Source of the DNA: Methanoregula sp.
GTDB taxonomy: Archaea > Halobacteriota > Methanomicrobia > Methanomicrobiales > Methanospirillaceae
DNA length: 24,955 nucleotides
Assembly: GCA_023228295.1 (NCBI GenBank)
Contig: JALOBP010000046.1
Coordinates: forward strand, 1 to 24,955
Reading direction: 5' to 3'
Both the position numbers and the translations under genes were made by a program. The notes beneath the pieces are model-generated. The model saw only the letters and a list, made by a program, of their open reading frames with translations, searched no databases and was not told the origin of the DNA. Below, one piece after another: positions 13,782-21,871 of this stretch (positions are counted from its first letter, which is position 1; each line of letters begins with the position of its first letter).

Positions 13782-15764
13782 TCACATGACGAGGCTGAGC
13801 GCCCGGAACGCGAGGGCTCCGGTTATGATAGCAAGAACGGTCTCCAGTACCGTGATCCCGAGCGCCCGCTTCCAGCCAAACTCCTGTACCAGTGCAAGGA
13901 TCGTGGAGATGCAGGGCACGTAGAGCATGGTCACGAGTGCAAAGACGATCAACTGTACCGGGGTCATGATCGTGGAGAAGATGGTTGTCCCGAAGATGGC
14001 GGCCAGGGCAAGGATGGTCATCTCCTTCCGGATAATGCCAAAGACGAAGACGATGCCGGTCATGACCGGAAGGCCTAAGAGGAGCACCGTTACCGGGGAT
14101 AGGAGGGCATTGATCGGCTCAAGGAACCCCAGGGCATACAACGCGGTGATGACGATACTCCCGATGATGTAGGAGGGAAGGACAATCCAGATGAGGGATT
14201 TTGTCCGCTGCCATGTCTGGCCAATGACTACCGGCACTGAAGGCACGTGATAGTCGGGCATCTCCATGATCATGCCTACTGATTCACCGGGCAGGACCCG
14301 GAATGCAATGCGGCCAAGGATGACGATGAGGATGAAGTCGAAGACATAGAGCGCGAGCGCCCACCAGATGTTCACGAACGCAGCAACGACACCAAGGATG
14401 ACGATGGTCCTTGCCGAGCAGGGGACGAGGGTGACAAGAAATGCCGCGAGGAACTTCTGTTTGGGGGACTCAATGATCCGGCACGAGAGGCAGGCGGGTA
14501 CCGTGCAGCCGAATCCGAGCACGAGCGGGATGATCGCTTTGCCGTGCAGGCCCATCTTGTGCATGCCCTGATCGAGCATTAAGGAGAAGCGGGTCAGAAA
14601 GCCGGAGTCCTCGATGAGCGCAAGGAAGAGGTAGAACGGGATTACGTACGGGATGATGAGCGTCAGCGCTGCCACAAACCCGGTCCAAGCGCCGTTGAAA
14701 ACGATATCGGTCACCGATCCGGTAATAAGCGGCTCGACCGGGGCTGCCAGGGAGAGGTACCCGAGGAGGGTTCCGGAGATCCAGGCCCCGATGATGAAGG
14801 TCCAGACAAGCAACCCCCCAATCGTCAGGATGAGCAGGAGATAACCAAGGACCGGGTGGAGGGCCAGGCGGTCGATCCGGTCTGTCATGCTGACCTCGTG
14901 TAGTCCGGGCATTCGGTATTTCACAACCTCCGCAACCATCCGCTCGGCTGCATGGTAACGTTCTCCGCTCAGGATCGTGCCGGCAGGTTCACCGTGGATC
15001 TTCTCCAGTTCCACAGCGAACGCCCGGGCGGCAGTAACAGCTTCCGGCGCCTGTTTCTTTGTCTCCCAGACGGTATCCGGATCGCCTTCCAGCAGCTTGA
15101 TCGCGATCCAGCGTGCCGGGTAGTCCCCGGCATCTTCATGGAGCAGGGTCATGGTCTTCCGGATCCGCTCCTCAACTTCCCTGCCATAGAGGACTACATG
15201 GGGTGACGGGCGGGTACCCACCGCGGTGATGATAGCATCCGAGAGTTCGGTCATCCCTTTGCCCTGGATCGCAACCGTGGGGATGACCGGGACGCCGAGA
15301 AGTGATGAGAGTTTAGAGAAATCGATACTGATCCCTTTCTGCGCTGCCAGGTCCATCTGGTTTACCGCAAGGATCATGGGGCTCTCAAGCTCGGCGAGCT
15401 GGAGGGTGAAAAACAGATTCCGCTCAAGGGCAGATGCATCAACAACGTTCACAACCACATCGGGATGGTCATGGGCGATGAACTCCCGGGAGACCTGCTC
15501 CTCGGTCGAGAGGGCAGTAATGGAGTAGATGCCCGGAAGGTCGATAACCCGTATCCGCTGGCCGCGGTACTGGAGGAGCCCTTCGGCCCGCTCGACAGTC
15601 TTGCCCGGCCAGTTGCCGATCTCCTGGTCAACACCGGTCAGCTGGTTGAAGGTCGCGCTCTTGCCGACATTGGCGTTGCCGGCCAGGGCAACTACGTACT
15701 CCTTTCTGGCACCGGGCCCGGGGGGTTTCGGGTTGCATCCATTACATTCTCCGCATCCGCTCAT
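13782..15764 (-). CDS. feoB: Ferrous iron transporter FeoB
   Basis: 660 residues. The N-terminus has a short cysteine-rich stretch (CGECNGCNP), then the G domain: G1 GNANVGKS (29-36), G3 DLPGIYS, G4 NQMD. A helical spacer leads to the membrane part from about residue 300, with Gate-type segments (PLVLGFGCTVPACLSCR and LVTLVPCSARTIVILG), which hold the conserved cysteines of the iron path. The protein takes up Fe(II) across the cytoplasmic membrane with GTP hydrolysis. It overlaps the DtxR-FeoA gene by 4 bp and so is co-transcribed with, and probably repressed by, that regulator. Slightly short C-terminus compared with enterobacterial FeoB, as usual in archaea. No separate feoA gene; the FeoA domain is on the regulator. 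Confidence 0.97.
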   Translation of the reverse strand: MSGCGECNGCNPKPPGPGARKEYVVALAGNANVGKSATFNQLTGVDQEIGNWPGKTVERAEGLLQYRGQRIRVIDLPGIYSITALSTEEQVSREFIAHDHPDVVVNVVDASALERNLFFTLQLAELESPMILAVNQMDLAAQKGISIDFSKLSSLLGVPVIPTVAIQGKGMTELSDAIITAVGTRPSPHVVLYGREVEERIRKTMTLLHEDAGDYPARWIAIKLLEGDPDTVWETKKQAPEAVTAARAFAVELEKIHGEPAGTILSGERYHAAERMVAEVVKYRMPGLHEVSMTDRIDRLALHPVLGYLLLILTIGGLLVWTFIIGAWISGTLLGYLSLAAPVEPLITGSVTDIVFNGAWTGFVAALTLIIPYVIPFYLFLALIEDSGFLTRFSLMLDQGMHKMGLHGKAIIPLVLGFGCTVPACLSCRIIESPKQKFLAAFLVTLVPCSARTIVILGVVAAFVNIWWALALYVFDFILIVILGRIAFRVLPGESVGMIMEMPDYHVPSVPVVIGQTWQRTKSLIWIVLPSYIIGSIVITALYALGFLEPINALLSPVTVLLLGLPVMTGIVFVFGIIRKEMTILALAAIFGTTIFSTIMTPVQLIVFALVTMLYVPCISTILALVQEFGWKRALGITVLETVLAIITGALAFRALSLVM

Positions 15765-16477
15765 CCGGCCTGCTCCCCGGATGCGGTGACAAAGATGTGA
15801 TCGGCAATCGCATGATCAATGGCAAGCCGGGTCTTCCGCACGGCGATTTCTACCGGCCCGAGAAGGGGGGCTTTCCTTACGAATTGTATCTCGGTTCGCA
15901 TCGTAAGTCCAAGATCCGTGAGGCGCTGCACAACACTGCTGTCGCCACGGATAAACGCGATCTTTGCCTTCTGGCCGGGCGCAAGCGAGGTGACCGGGAT
16001 CAGGGTTTCATCCCTTGTGCCGGAAGGATCGGGCGCATTCTCGTCAAGGCAGGCCGAGCAGCTCTCCACCTGCCGGTCACAGGCCTCGATCAGGCTGCCG
16101 TGAGGGCACCGGGCCGGGGCCTTGAGCATCTTGCAGAGGGCGCATTCCGTCTCTTCTGACAGGGTATGCTCCATCCTGCAGGCTTCGTCATGGATGTTCT
16201 CCTGGCTGATATGAAGGACATCGTTGAGGAACACCTCAAGGAGGCGGTGCCGGCGTTTTACCTTCCGTGCCATCTCCCGGCCCAGCCCGGTGAGGGTTGC
16301 ACCCTTGTACGGCTGGTAATGTACATATCCCTTGTCCGCAAGGGTCTGGAGCGCCTCGGTAACACTGGCCGGGGCAACTTTCATGCACTTTGCTATCGCC
16401 GAGGTCTTGGCGATCCCGTCCATCTCTTCGATATCGAGAATGCTTTCCAGGTACTCTTCCAGCTGCTCAGATGCCAT
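15761..16477 (-). CDS. DtxR-family iron-dependent regulator with C-terminal FeoA domain
   Basis: 238 residues. Residues 1-65 are a winged helix-turn-helix (TSAIAKCMKVAPASVTEALQ). The dimerisation and metal-binding domain keeps the DtxR ligands: H77, E81, and HDEACRMEH with H96, C100, E103 and H104, one set per classical site. A cysteine-rich stretch follows (CALC, RCPHG, C-x6-CSAC), partly family-typical and partly extra. Residues about 158-232 are a FeoA/SH3-like domain (VTSLAPGQKAKIAFIRGD, LTDLGLTMRTEIQF). It should sense Fe(II) or Mn(II) and repress its own operon with feoB. The ATG has no SD and lies about 30 bp from the TATA box, so the message is probably leaderless. Confidence 0.93.
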   Translation of the reverse strand: MASEQLEEYLESILDIEEMDGIAKTSAIAKCMKVAPASVTEALQTLADKGYVHYQPYKGATLTGLGREMARKVKRRHRLLEVFLNDVLHISQENIHDEACRMEHTLSEETECALCKMLKAPARCPHGSLIEACDRQVESCSACLDENAPDPSGTRDETLIPVTSLAPGQKAKIAFIRGDSSVVQRLTDLGLTMRTEIQFVRKAPLLGPVEIAVRKTRLAIDHAIADHIFVTASGEQAG

Positions 16478-16486
16478 CCGGTATTA

Positions 16487-16526
16487 TTTCGGATGCCCTA
16501 AATTAATAAATTTTGGGTTCCCGAAA
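16487..16526 (-). promoter_or_regulatory. feo promoter with two operator-like palindromes
   Basis: Two 16-bp imperfect palindromes share the form TTTNGG-N4-CCNAAA: TTTCGGATGCCCTAAA (16487-16502) and TTTTGGGTTCCCGAAA (16511-16526), with centres 24 bp apart. Between and partly overlapping them, AATTTATTAATTT on the minus strand is the TATA box. One site thus covers the BRE side and the other the initiation side, a suitable layout for repression by the adjacent DtxR-type protein. The pair together also makes a larger palindrome, 15 of 19 bases matching in each arm. Confidence 0.65.
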
Positions 16527-16667
16527 TCCATGGCGATTAAACGGGAAAGGGCCGTGCAGGTTTTGCCAGACAAACCGGCCCGATAATGGAGGGAAAAAAC
16601 TCATCTGCCCATCAGATTGGACGTTTTTTATGCAGGGCATAGGAGAGATTATAAACATTCTGATGAA

Positions 16668-17348
16668 ATGATCTCCCCATCAATGTACCTGTACAAGACC
16701 GGCATCGCCCAGATCGATGACGTGAGCGGCGGACTGGAAGCGGGCACCAATATCCTGATCCTTGCCCCGCCAATGAGTTATGCCGAGCAGCTGGCCTATG
16801 CTCTCACAAAACCGTCACAGGGTGAATATTCCATTGTACTCTCAACAAACGAGCGGGCATCCGAGGTCATAGATTTTTTCAAACTTGCCGGTACCGACAA
16901 GCGATTCACCGGTGTCATCGATGCCATCACCAAGAGCTCAACGCCAGGTATCATTGACACCCAGCGCATGATGTTCGTATCGAGCCCGACCGATCTCACA
17001 GGAATCGGCATCAAGTTCTCCAACATGATCGAGTCGATCTTTGAAGGGGATTTCTCTGAGGGGGAGACGGGCCTTTTTCCGCCGCCCATCCGGTTCTGCG
17101 TCAACTCCATCTCAACACTCCTGATGTATCGCAGGCTCGAAGTCCTGTACCAGTTTCTCCACGTCCTGACGGCAAAACTCAAGAAGACCGAAGGGATTGG
17201 GATCTATATCCTGAACAATGAATCGTTCGATGACAAGACGCTCTCCCTGATCAAGCAGCTGATGAACTGCGTCATCGAAGTGAAGGTTGAGTCAAATATC
17301 AGCTCCTTCCGCATCAGGGGGATCCGTGGCGTACCGGCGAGCGGCTGA
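16668..17348 (+). CDS. KaiC/RAD55-like RecA-fold protein lacking the Walker A motif; 3' end apparently frameshifted
   Basis: 226 residues from ATG 16668; a TTG at 16617 would extend it but the extra part is not family-like, and ATG 16683 is another possibility. The fold is seen from KTGIAQIDDVSGGLEAGTN through ILILAPPMSYAEQLA, where KaiC has GxxGxGKT; there is no P-loop lysine. Later blocks (VLSTNERASEVIDFF, FCVNSISTLLMYR, GIGIYILNNES) match RecA-like strands. It ends at TGA 17348 just after RGIRGVPASG. One frame over, the DNA continues LKFTITKSQVVILP, the expected C-terminal strand of the family, to a TGA at 17387-17389 that overlaps the next ATG. A one-base deletion or sequencing error near 17330-17345 is likely. 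Function unknown; probably a partner of the next gene. Confidence 0.78.
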   Translation: MISPSMYLYKTGIAQIDDVSGGLEAGTNILILAPPMSYAEQLAYALTKPSQGEYSIVLSTNERASEVIDFFKLAGTDKRFTGVIDAITKSSTPGIIDTQRMMFVSSPTDLTGIGIKFSNMIESIFEGDFSEGETGLFPPPIRFCVNSISTLLMYRRLEVLYQFLHVLTAKLKKTEGIGIYILNNESFDDKTLSLIKQLMNCVIEVKVESNISSFRIRGIRGVPASG

Positions 17349-17385
17349 AGTTCACGATCACCAAAAGCCAGGTGGTGATCCTGCC

Positions 17386-18552
17386 ATGATATCGACCGGT
17401 GTCAGCGGGCTCGATGAGCTGCTGGGAAAAGGCATCCCGCGTGGCAGCAGGGTGCTTTACAGCCTCGAGCCGGGCGTTGACGGCCAGCTCTTCATGATAT
17501 CCAGTCTCTCGTGTTCCCTGAAGAAAGGGATGTCATGCATGGTCATCCTCCCGAATGCAACGGTCGATGCGTTCCGGAACGATGCCGTGGCCAGGTGCGG
17601 CAGCAGACTTGACTTAAAAAATGCCGGATCGATCATCTTCCTTGACGCAATTGACCGGGAACGGATCCAGAAAAGTGCAAGAACCCCGGAGGCACAGGCA
17701 CGGGAATGGCAGGCCAGAATCCAGAAGATCTGCCGGGAGAACAAGGTGGATGTTATCTTTGCCTACTTTGACCTTCTCTATGAGGATTTCGGCCTTGAGA
17801 CTGCCCTGAAGATCCTTGATGCTGGCAGGAGCGATGAAAAGACCACCATCTTTATCGAGCACCTCAATCTCGAAGGAAGGGATCTGCTGGACCGCTTCAC
17901 CAGCGAGTTTTCTTTCAACCTTGTTATTGCAGTCAGGTCATCAGACCGTCCGATCCCCCACTTTACGTATTTCTCGCTCGTCCACAGTTCATGGAAAACA
18001 TCGGTTTCCCGGTCAGTCCCGTTCATTATTTCGGAGGGCAGGATCATCCCGTACATCCCCAATATTGTTGTGACCGGCCCTTCACAGTCAGGAAAATCAA
18101 CATTTGTTGCCAATGCCACGAGGGGCAGCCAGCCGGCTGACCGGACCGGGCATGACCGCGATCCCGTTTCAAAAGCCATGGACTTTGGATGGCTGCGGTG
18201 GCGGGACTTCGATATCAGCCTGCACGGAACCCCGGGGCAGGATGAGTATGACCCGCTCATTCCCGCGGCACTCGAACATGCCATGGGTGTTGTTCTCGTC
18301 ATCGATGCAACAAGGCAGGATACATTTGTACGGGCCCGCCAGGTCATAGACCTGATTGAGAGGAAGAACCTTCCGTTCATCGTGGCAGCGAACAAAAGCG
18401 ATCTCCATGGCAGCATTGCGGCAGAAACAATCAGGCACAAGCTGGAGATCCAAAAAACAATACCGGTGTACCCGATTGCCGCAACGAGACCTGCCGATGT
18501 CCACCGGGTTCTTGAAGCGCTGGTGGAGTATATCACCCAATATTCACGGTAA
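17386..18552 (+). CDS. KaiC-like domain fused to a Ras-like (COG2229-type) small GTPase
   Basis: 388 residues from ATG 17386; an earlier in-frame ATG at 17287 overlaps the previous gene and reads as non-protein. Residues 1 to about 220 follow the KaiC pattern (ISTGVSGLDELLGKGIPRGS), but the P-loop is degenerate (SLEPGVDGQLF, no GKT). From about 226 a complete small GTPase begins: G1 GPSQSGKST (231-239), G3 GTPGQ (281-285), VVLVIDATRQDTF, G4 NKSD (336-339), and a final helix RVLEALVEYI. The GTPGQ form of G3 is typical of the prokaryotic COG2229/MglA-like group. So only the GTPase half should bind nucleotide in the usual way. It likely works with the preceding P-loop-less KaiC-like protein; the pathway is unknown. 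Confidence 0.85.
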   Translation: MISTGVSGLDELLGKGIPRGSRVLYSLEPGVDGQLFMISSLSCSLKKGMSCMVILPNATVDAFRNDAVARCGSRLDLKNAGSIIFLDAIDRERIQKSARTPEAQAREWQARIQKICRENKVDVIFAYFDLLYEDFGLETALKILDAGRSDEKTTIFIEHLNLEGRDLLDRFTSEFSFNLVIAVRSSDRPIPHFTYFSLVHSSWKTSVSRSVPFIISEGRIIPYIPNIVVTGPSQSGKSTFVANATRGSQPADRTGHDRDPVSKAMDFGWLRWRDFDISLHGTPGQDEYDPLIPAALEHAMGVVLVIDATRQDTFVRARQVIDLIERKNLPFIVAANKSDLHGSIAAETIRHKLEIQKTIPVYPIAATRPADVHRVLEALVEYITQYSR

Positions 18553-18598
18553 GGGGTTTGACGGGTATGCAATCTCACCATTTTCTTACGGGGCCATC

Positions 18599-19348
18599 AT
18601 GCTGACCTTTGTCGGGCTTGGCCTCTTTGATAAAACAGACATCACGGTCAAGGGGCTCCGGTGTATCGAGAAGGCCGACGCAGTATTTCTTGAATGCTAT
18701 ACCTCCCGGCTCATGGGAACGTCGATTGAAGAACTTGAGGAGTTTTATAAAAAACCCGTCCGCCCGCTCTACCGCGAAGATGTAGAGCAGCACCCGGATG
18801 AGATCCTCACGCTTTCAAAGGACAGGGAGGTTGTCTTCCTCTGTGCGGGAGACCCCATGGTCTCTACCACCCATGCCGACCTGCGGATCCGGGCTGCAGA
18901 ACTGGGCATCCCGACCGCGATCATCCATGCAGCATCCATCTCAAGTGCAGTCTGCGGCCTCTCCGGGCTCCAGAACTACCGGTTCGGGAAGTCATGTTCG
19001 GTCCCGTTCCCGCAGAAAAACTGGTTCCCGACAACCTCGTTCGATGTCATCAGCACAAATCTTGCCCAGCGCCTTCATACGCTCGTGTTTCTCGATATCC
19101 AGAACGATCGGTATATGACGGTGCCAGAAGCAGTAGCACTTCTCGTGGAGATGGGAAAGGAAAAGGGGGTAACAATCCCGCTCTATGTCGGCATTGCCCG
19201 GGCAGGATCGGATGATCCTGTCGTGAGAGCGGGATCTGCGGAACGGATGCAGTCCGAAGAGTTCGGCCCGCCGCTCCATATCCTCATCGTTCCGGCTGAG
19301 CTGCATGATATGGAACGGGAATACCTGGAGAGGTTTGCCGGTTTATGA
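18599..19348 (+). CDS. dphB: Diphthine synthase (diphthamide biosynthesis methyltransferase)
   Basis: 249 residues, normal for archaeal DphB/Dph5. Family blocks: MLTFVGLGLFDKTDITVKGL at the N-terminus, ADAVFLECYTSRL, VVFLCAGDPMVSTTHADLR (SAM-binding region of the tetrapyrrole-methylase fold), FPQKNWFPTTSFDVI, and LHTLVFLDIQ. It methylates the modified histidine of translation elongation factor aEF-2 with SAM to give diphthine. The open frame runs back to 18356, but the family N-terminus begins at ATG 18599, which lies 46 bp after the GTPase-fusion stop. It overlaps the DUF357 gene by 4 bp. No other diphthamide gene is in the window. Confidence 0.96.
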   Translation: MLTFVGLGLFDKTDITVKGLRCIEKADAVFLECYTSRLMGTSIEELEEFYKKPVRPLYREDVEQHPDEILTLSKDREVVFLCAGDPMVSTTHADLRIRAAELGIPTAIIHAASISSAVCGLSGLQNYRFGKSCSVPFPQKNWFPTTSFDVISTNLAQRLHTLVFLDIQNDRYMTVPEAVALLVEMGKEKGVTIPLYVGIARAGSDDPVVRAGSAERMQSEEFGPPLHILIVPAELHDMEREYLERFAGL

Positions 19349-19923
19349 AGATCGCAGAATGCCATGTCCTCCTCTCTGCAGCACTGGGAAAGACCCGGAG
19401 CACGGTACCGCCCGTAACAGCACTTGGTATGACTGCCGCAGGGGAAATTGAGATGGTCCGGGCATATGCAAGCGATGGCGCAACATTTGCATCGAACGAT
19501 GACCCGGTCAATGCCCTTGCGAGTTTTTACTATGCGTTCGGATGGCTCCACTTTGGCTGCGCATATGGCACGCTCATTGCCGATATGAAGAAGCACGCCT
19601 GCCCGTTCCTTGGCCCCTGTGAACGGCTGCACGTCCAGTACGGGGTGAAACTTCATGAAAAAGCGGGCCGGTACGAGCGGTTGCTTGAAACCGCCCGTAC
19701 CTCTGTTACCTGTGCACCCGACCATTCCACACCGGCGTACCTGTTCGCGGCCCGCACGCTCCGGGTCGCAGAGGTTTATGCCGTCCGCGGGAGATGGCTC
19801 CTTGATGAAAAACGGGAAGAAGACGCCCTGGCAGGTTTCAGTTACGGCCACGGATGGCTGGATGCCGGGGTCCGTGCGGGGCTGTTTGTCATCGAAAAAG
19901 ACCGCGATATCTTCACCGTCTGA
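19345..19923 (+). CDS. DUF357 family protein
   Basis: 192 residues. Two related helical units are visible: SNDDPVNALASFYYAFGWL (about 51-69) and REEDALAGFSYGHGWLDAGV (about 155-175); the second is the typical DUF357 signature of Asp-Ala-x-x-x-Phe-x-Tyr-x-x-Gly-Trp-Leu-Asp-Ala-Gly. It is predicted all-helical and soluble, possibly TPR-like. The middle carries CPFLGPCERLH. The ATG overlaps the dphB stop, so the two are coupled; whether DUF357 takes part in diphthamide synthesis or translation is not known. Longer than single-repeat family members, consistent with the duplication. Confidence 0.85.
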   Translation: MKIAECHVLLSAALGKTRSTVPPVTALGMTAAGEIEMVRAYASDGATFASNDDPVNALASFYYAFGWLHFGCAYGTLIADMKKHACPFLGPCERLHVQYGVKLHEKAGRYERLLETARTSVTCAPDHSTPAYLFAARTLRVAEVYAVRGRWLLDEKREEDALAGFSYGHGWLDAGVRAGLFVIEKDRDIFTV

Positions 19924-20015
19924 ATTTGTAAAAAGGGCAAGTCGGAATCCCACCCGATAAAGGATAAAACGGTTATACTATTGACCATAACCTGAAAGGA
20001 TAGTGAAAGGGAAAG

Positions 20016-21056
20016 GTGCGGTTCGTGGATAAATCTCAGGTTAAATGGCTCTATATGTCCGTGGGTTTCTCCATCATTGTCCTCATTATTATCCTTGCGT
20101 TGACGTTCAATGAGAGCACCATCTCTTCCCTCAAGGAGATCAACCCGATCTTCCTCCTCCTTGCGTTCCTCACCCACCTCCTGACCATGTGCTTCTGGGC
20201 ATGGCGTGTCCAGAAGATGACCGGTTCGCTCGGGTACCATATCGGGTTCTTCTATTCCCTCAACCTTGTGTTTGCAAACCTCCTTGCAGCTTCCATCACC
20301 CCGGCACAGGCAGGGGGGGAGCCGGTCCGGATCCATGAACTCTACAAGGCGAAAGTCCCCCTCGGGGATGCAACGGCCATTGTCATCATGGAGCGGGTCC
20401 TGGACGGGATCATCCTTGCAGCCCTTGCAGCGTTCTCGATGATCGTCCTGACCGAAGAGTGGAAAAGCCTCGGGGCAGTCTCGGAAGCCATGGTCTACAT
20501 CACCTGGATCTTTGTTGCCGGCTGCATTTTCCTCTTCTACCTTGCAATACGGAGGCCCGATATCGTAAAGCGGGTTGTGAACACGTGCACGATCTGGCTT
20601 ACCAAGAAGTGGGAGAACTCACGGGTCGAAACCCTTCTTGCCCGGGCAGACAAGGAGATCGACAACTTCCAGGAAGCGACACTCCGTTTTGTCCATACTG
20701 CCAAGGGGGGTCTTGCGTGGGGCCTGTTCTTCACCCTGCTCTACTGGGTCTCGGAGATTGTTACCGCCTCGCTGATCCTTGTCGGCCTCGGCCAGCCGCC
20801 GCTTATTCTCGAATCCTTTGTGATCCAGCTCATCCTGGCCATCCTGATGATGATCCCCCTGACTCCGGGAAGTTCAGGTGTCGCAGAAGTCGTGGCAACA
20901 TCGATGTATGCCCTCTTTATACCGGCATCCATTGTTGGAGTCTTCGTCGTTCTCTGGCGGGTCGTCCTCTACTACTTCAACATCGCGCTCGGGGTCCTCT
21001 CAAGTATCATTATCGTCCGACGGGAAGCCCGGAAATGCCAGGAAAAAGAGGCCTGA
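20016..21056 (+). CDS. Flippase-like integral membrane protein (UPF0104/AglD-type, LPG synthase TM family)
   Basis: 346 residues with about eight hydrophobic segments, starting WLYMSVGFSIIVLIIILAL. Family marks are FFYSLNLVFANLLAASITPAQAGGEPVR-like N-terminal region (P-x-QAGGEP, about residues 95-104), then VIMERVLDG, and the C-terminal PLTPGSSGVAEV loop. Related archaeal proteins (for example AglD/AglR in haloarchaea) are linked to dolichol-phosphate sugar transfer in N-glycosylation; a lipid-carrier role would fit the cis-prenyltransferase and pilin genes in this window, but that is inference. Start is GTG 20016 (SD-like AAAGG before it) or GTG 20025 (AAAGGTG before it). A TATA-like GGTTATACTATT lies near 19971-19982. 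Confidence 0.85.
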   Translation: MRFVDKSQVKWLYMSVGFSIIVLIIILALTFNESTISSLKEINPIFLLLAFLTHLLTMCFWAWRVQKMTGSLGYHIGFFYSLNLVFANLLAASITPAQAGGEPVRIHELYKAKVPLGDATAIVIMERVLDGIILAALAAFSMIVLTEEWKSLGAVSEAMVYITWIFVAGCIFLFYLAIRRPDIVKRVVNTCTIWLTKKWENSRVETLLARADKEIDNFQEATLRFVHTAKGGLAWGLFFTLLYWVSEIVTASLILVGLGQPPLILESFVIQLILAILMMIPLTPGSSGVAEVVATSMYALFIPASIVGVFVVLWRVVLYYFNIALGVLSSIIIVRREARKCQEKEA

Positions 21057-21102
21057 AGACCTGAACCATTATCAGCAGGAACGGCAATGACTGTGCACGG
21101 CT

Positions 21103-21558
21103 ATGGCTCAGGTGGAATGCAAGGTAAAAGGGGTCTTTGTCGCTATCAACGATAACACAACCGTACCGCTTGTCGTGTTATCGGACGGTGGCGACCGTAT
21201 CCTTCCTATCTTCATCGGGATCTGGGAAGCAGTATCCATCAACAGCGCCATGAACCACGAACTGCTGCCCCGTCCGTTCACCCACGATCTTTTCATCGAT
21301 CTCTGCGAGAAATGTGCCGTCACGCTCCGCTTTCTCCAGATCGACAGCATCGTGGACGGCGTTTACTATGCCCAGATCGTCCTCTTAACCGGTGGGCGGG
21401 ACGAATACCTCGACTGCCGCCCGAGCGACGGGATTGCGCTCGCACTTCGGGCCAGCGTACCGATCTTTGTCGAGGAGAACGTGCTTGCAACAGCCGGACA
21501 GACGAGTGAGGACCTGCCGCAGGTCATCGATATCGCCTCGTTCCTGCAAAAAAAATAG
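21103..21558 (+). CDS. Bifunctional nuclease family protein (DUF151)
   Basis: 151 residues. The family is recognised by the N-terminal VECKVKGVFVAINDNTTVPL, the segment RILPIFIGIWEAVSIN and especially YLDCRPSDGIALALRASVPI, the conserved Arg-Pro-Ser-Asp. DUF151 proteins have been described as nucleases acting on DNA and RNA in some bacteria and plants; activity of archaeal members is not established. It begins 46 bp after the flippase-like gene and is probably co-transcribed. It converges with hisE 10 bp away, sharing a bidirectional terminator. Confidence 0.9.
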   Translation: MAQVECKVKGVFVAINDNTTVPLVVLSDGGDRILPIFIGIWEAVSINSAMNHELLPRPFTHDLFIDLCEKCAVTLRFLQIDSIVDGVYYAQIVLLTGGRDEYLDCRPSDGIALALRASVPIFVEENVLATAGQTSEDLPQVIDIASFLQKK

Positions 21559-21585
21559 AAAACCGGAATTATTTCCGGCGTTTTT
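21548..21585. terminator. Bidirectional terminator overlapping the 3' end of hisE
   Basis: A perfect hairpin CCGGAA-TTAT-TTCCGG (21563-21578) is followed on the plus strand by five T residues (21581-21585) and preceded by eight A residues (21548-21555), which are a U tract for minus-strand transcripts. It serves the DUF151 gene and hisE and lies partly inside the last codons of hisE. Confidence 0.7.
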
Positions 21586-21871
21586 CCAGTTCCTGCATCA
21601 CGTCAGATAGGTCCACGCCGGCGGCCCGTAAGGCTACGAGCAGGTGGAAGAGAAGGTCGGCGGTCTCTTCAACCGTCCGTTCGTTCTTTTTATTTTTTAC
21701 CGCAAGGATGAACTCGGTGGCTTCCTCGCCGACTTTCTCAAGAACCTTGTCGATCCCTTTCGGGTCGGCCAGGAGCCGGCTCGTGTAGGACGCTTCCGAG
21801 GGATTATCCGCCCGCTCGCAGATAACCGCCCAGAGTTCCGCGATGATGGCCGGGTCTGCAGGTTTTGTCAT
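21569..21871 (-). CDS. hisE: Phosphoribosyl-ATP pyrophosphatase (histidine biosynthesis)
   Basis: 100 residues, the normal length. The MazG-like helical signature is clear: SYTSRLLADPKGIDKVLEKV, GEEATEFILAVKN (metal-binding EExxE), ETADLLFHLLVAL (ExxD). It removes pyrophosphate from phosphoribosyl-ATP, the second step of histidine synthesis. No other his gene is in the window, so the pathway genes are scattered. Its start overlaps the stop of the NusA-like gene by 4 bp, an unusual operon partner. Confidence 0.95.
   Translation of the reverse strand: MTKPADPAIIAELWAVICERADNPSEASYTSRLLADPKGIDKVLEKVGEEATEFILAVKNKKNERTVEETADLLFHLLVALRAAGVDLSDVMQELEKRRK

Noticed and set aside
17287..17385. An earlier start for the KaiC/GTPase fusion at 17287.
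   Set aside because: It lies inside the preceding gene in another frame and translates to a non-homologous stretch; ATG 17386 begins the KaiC pattern ISTGVSGLDELL.
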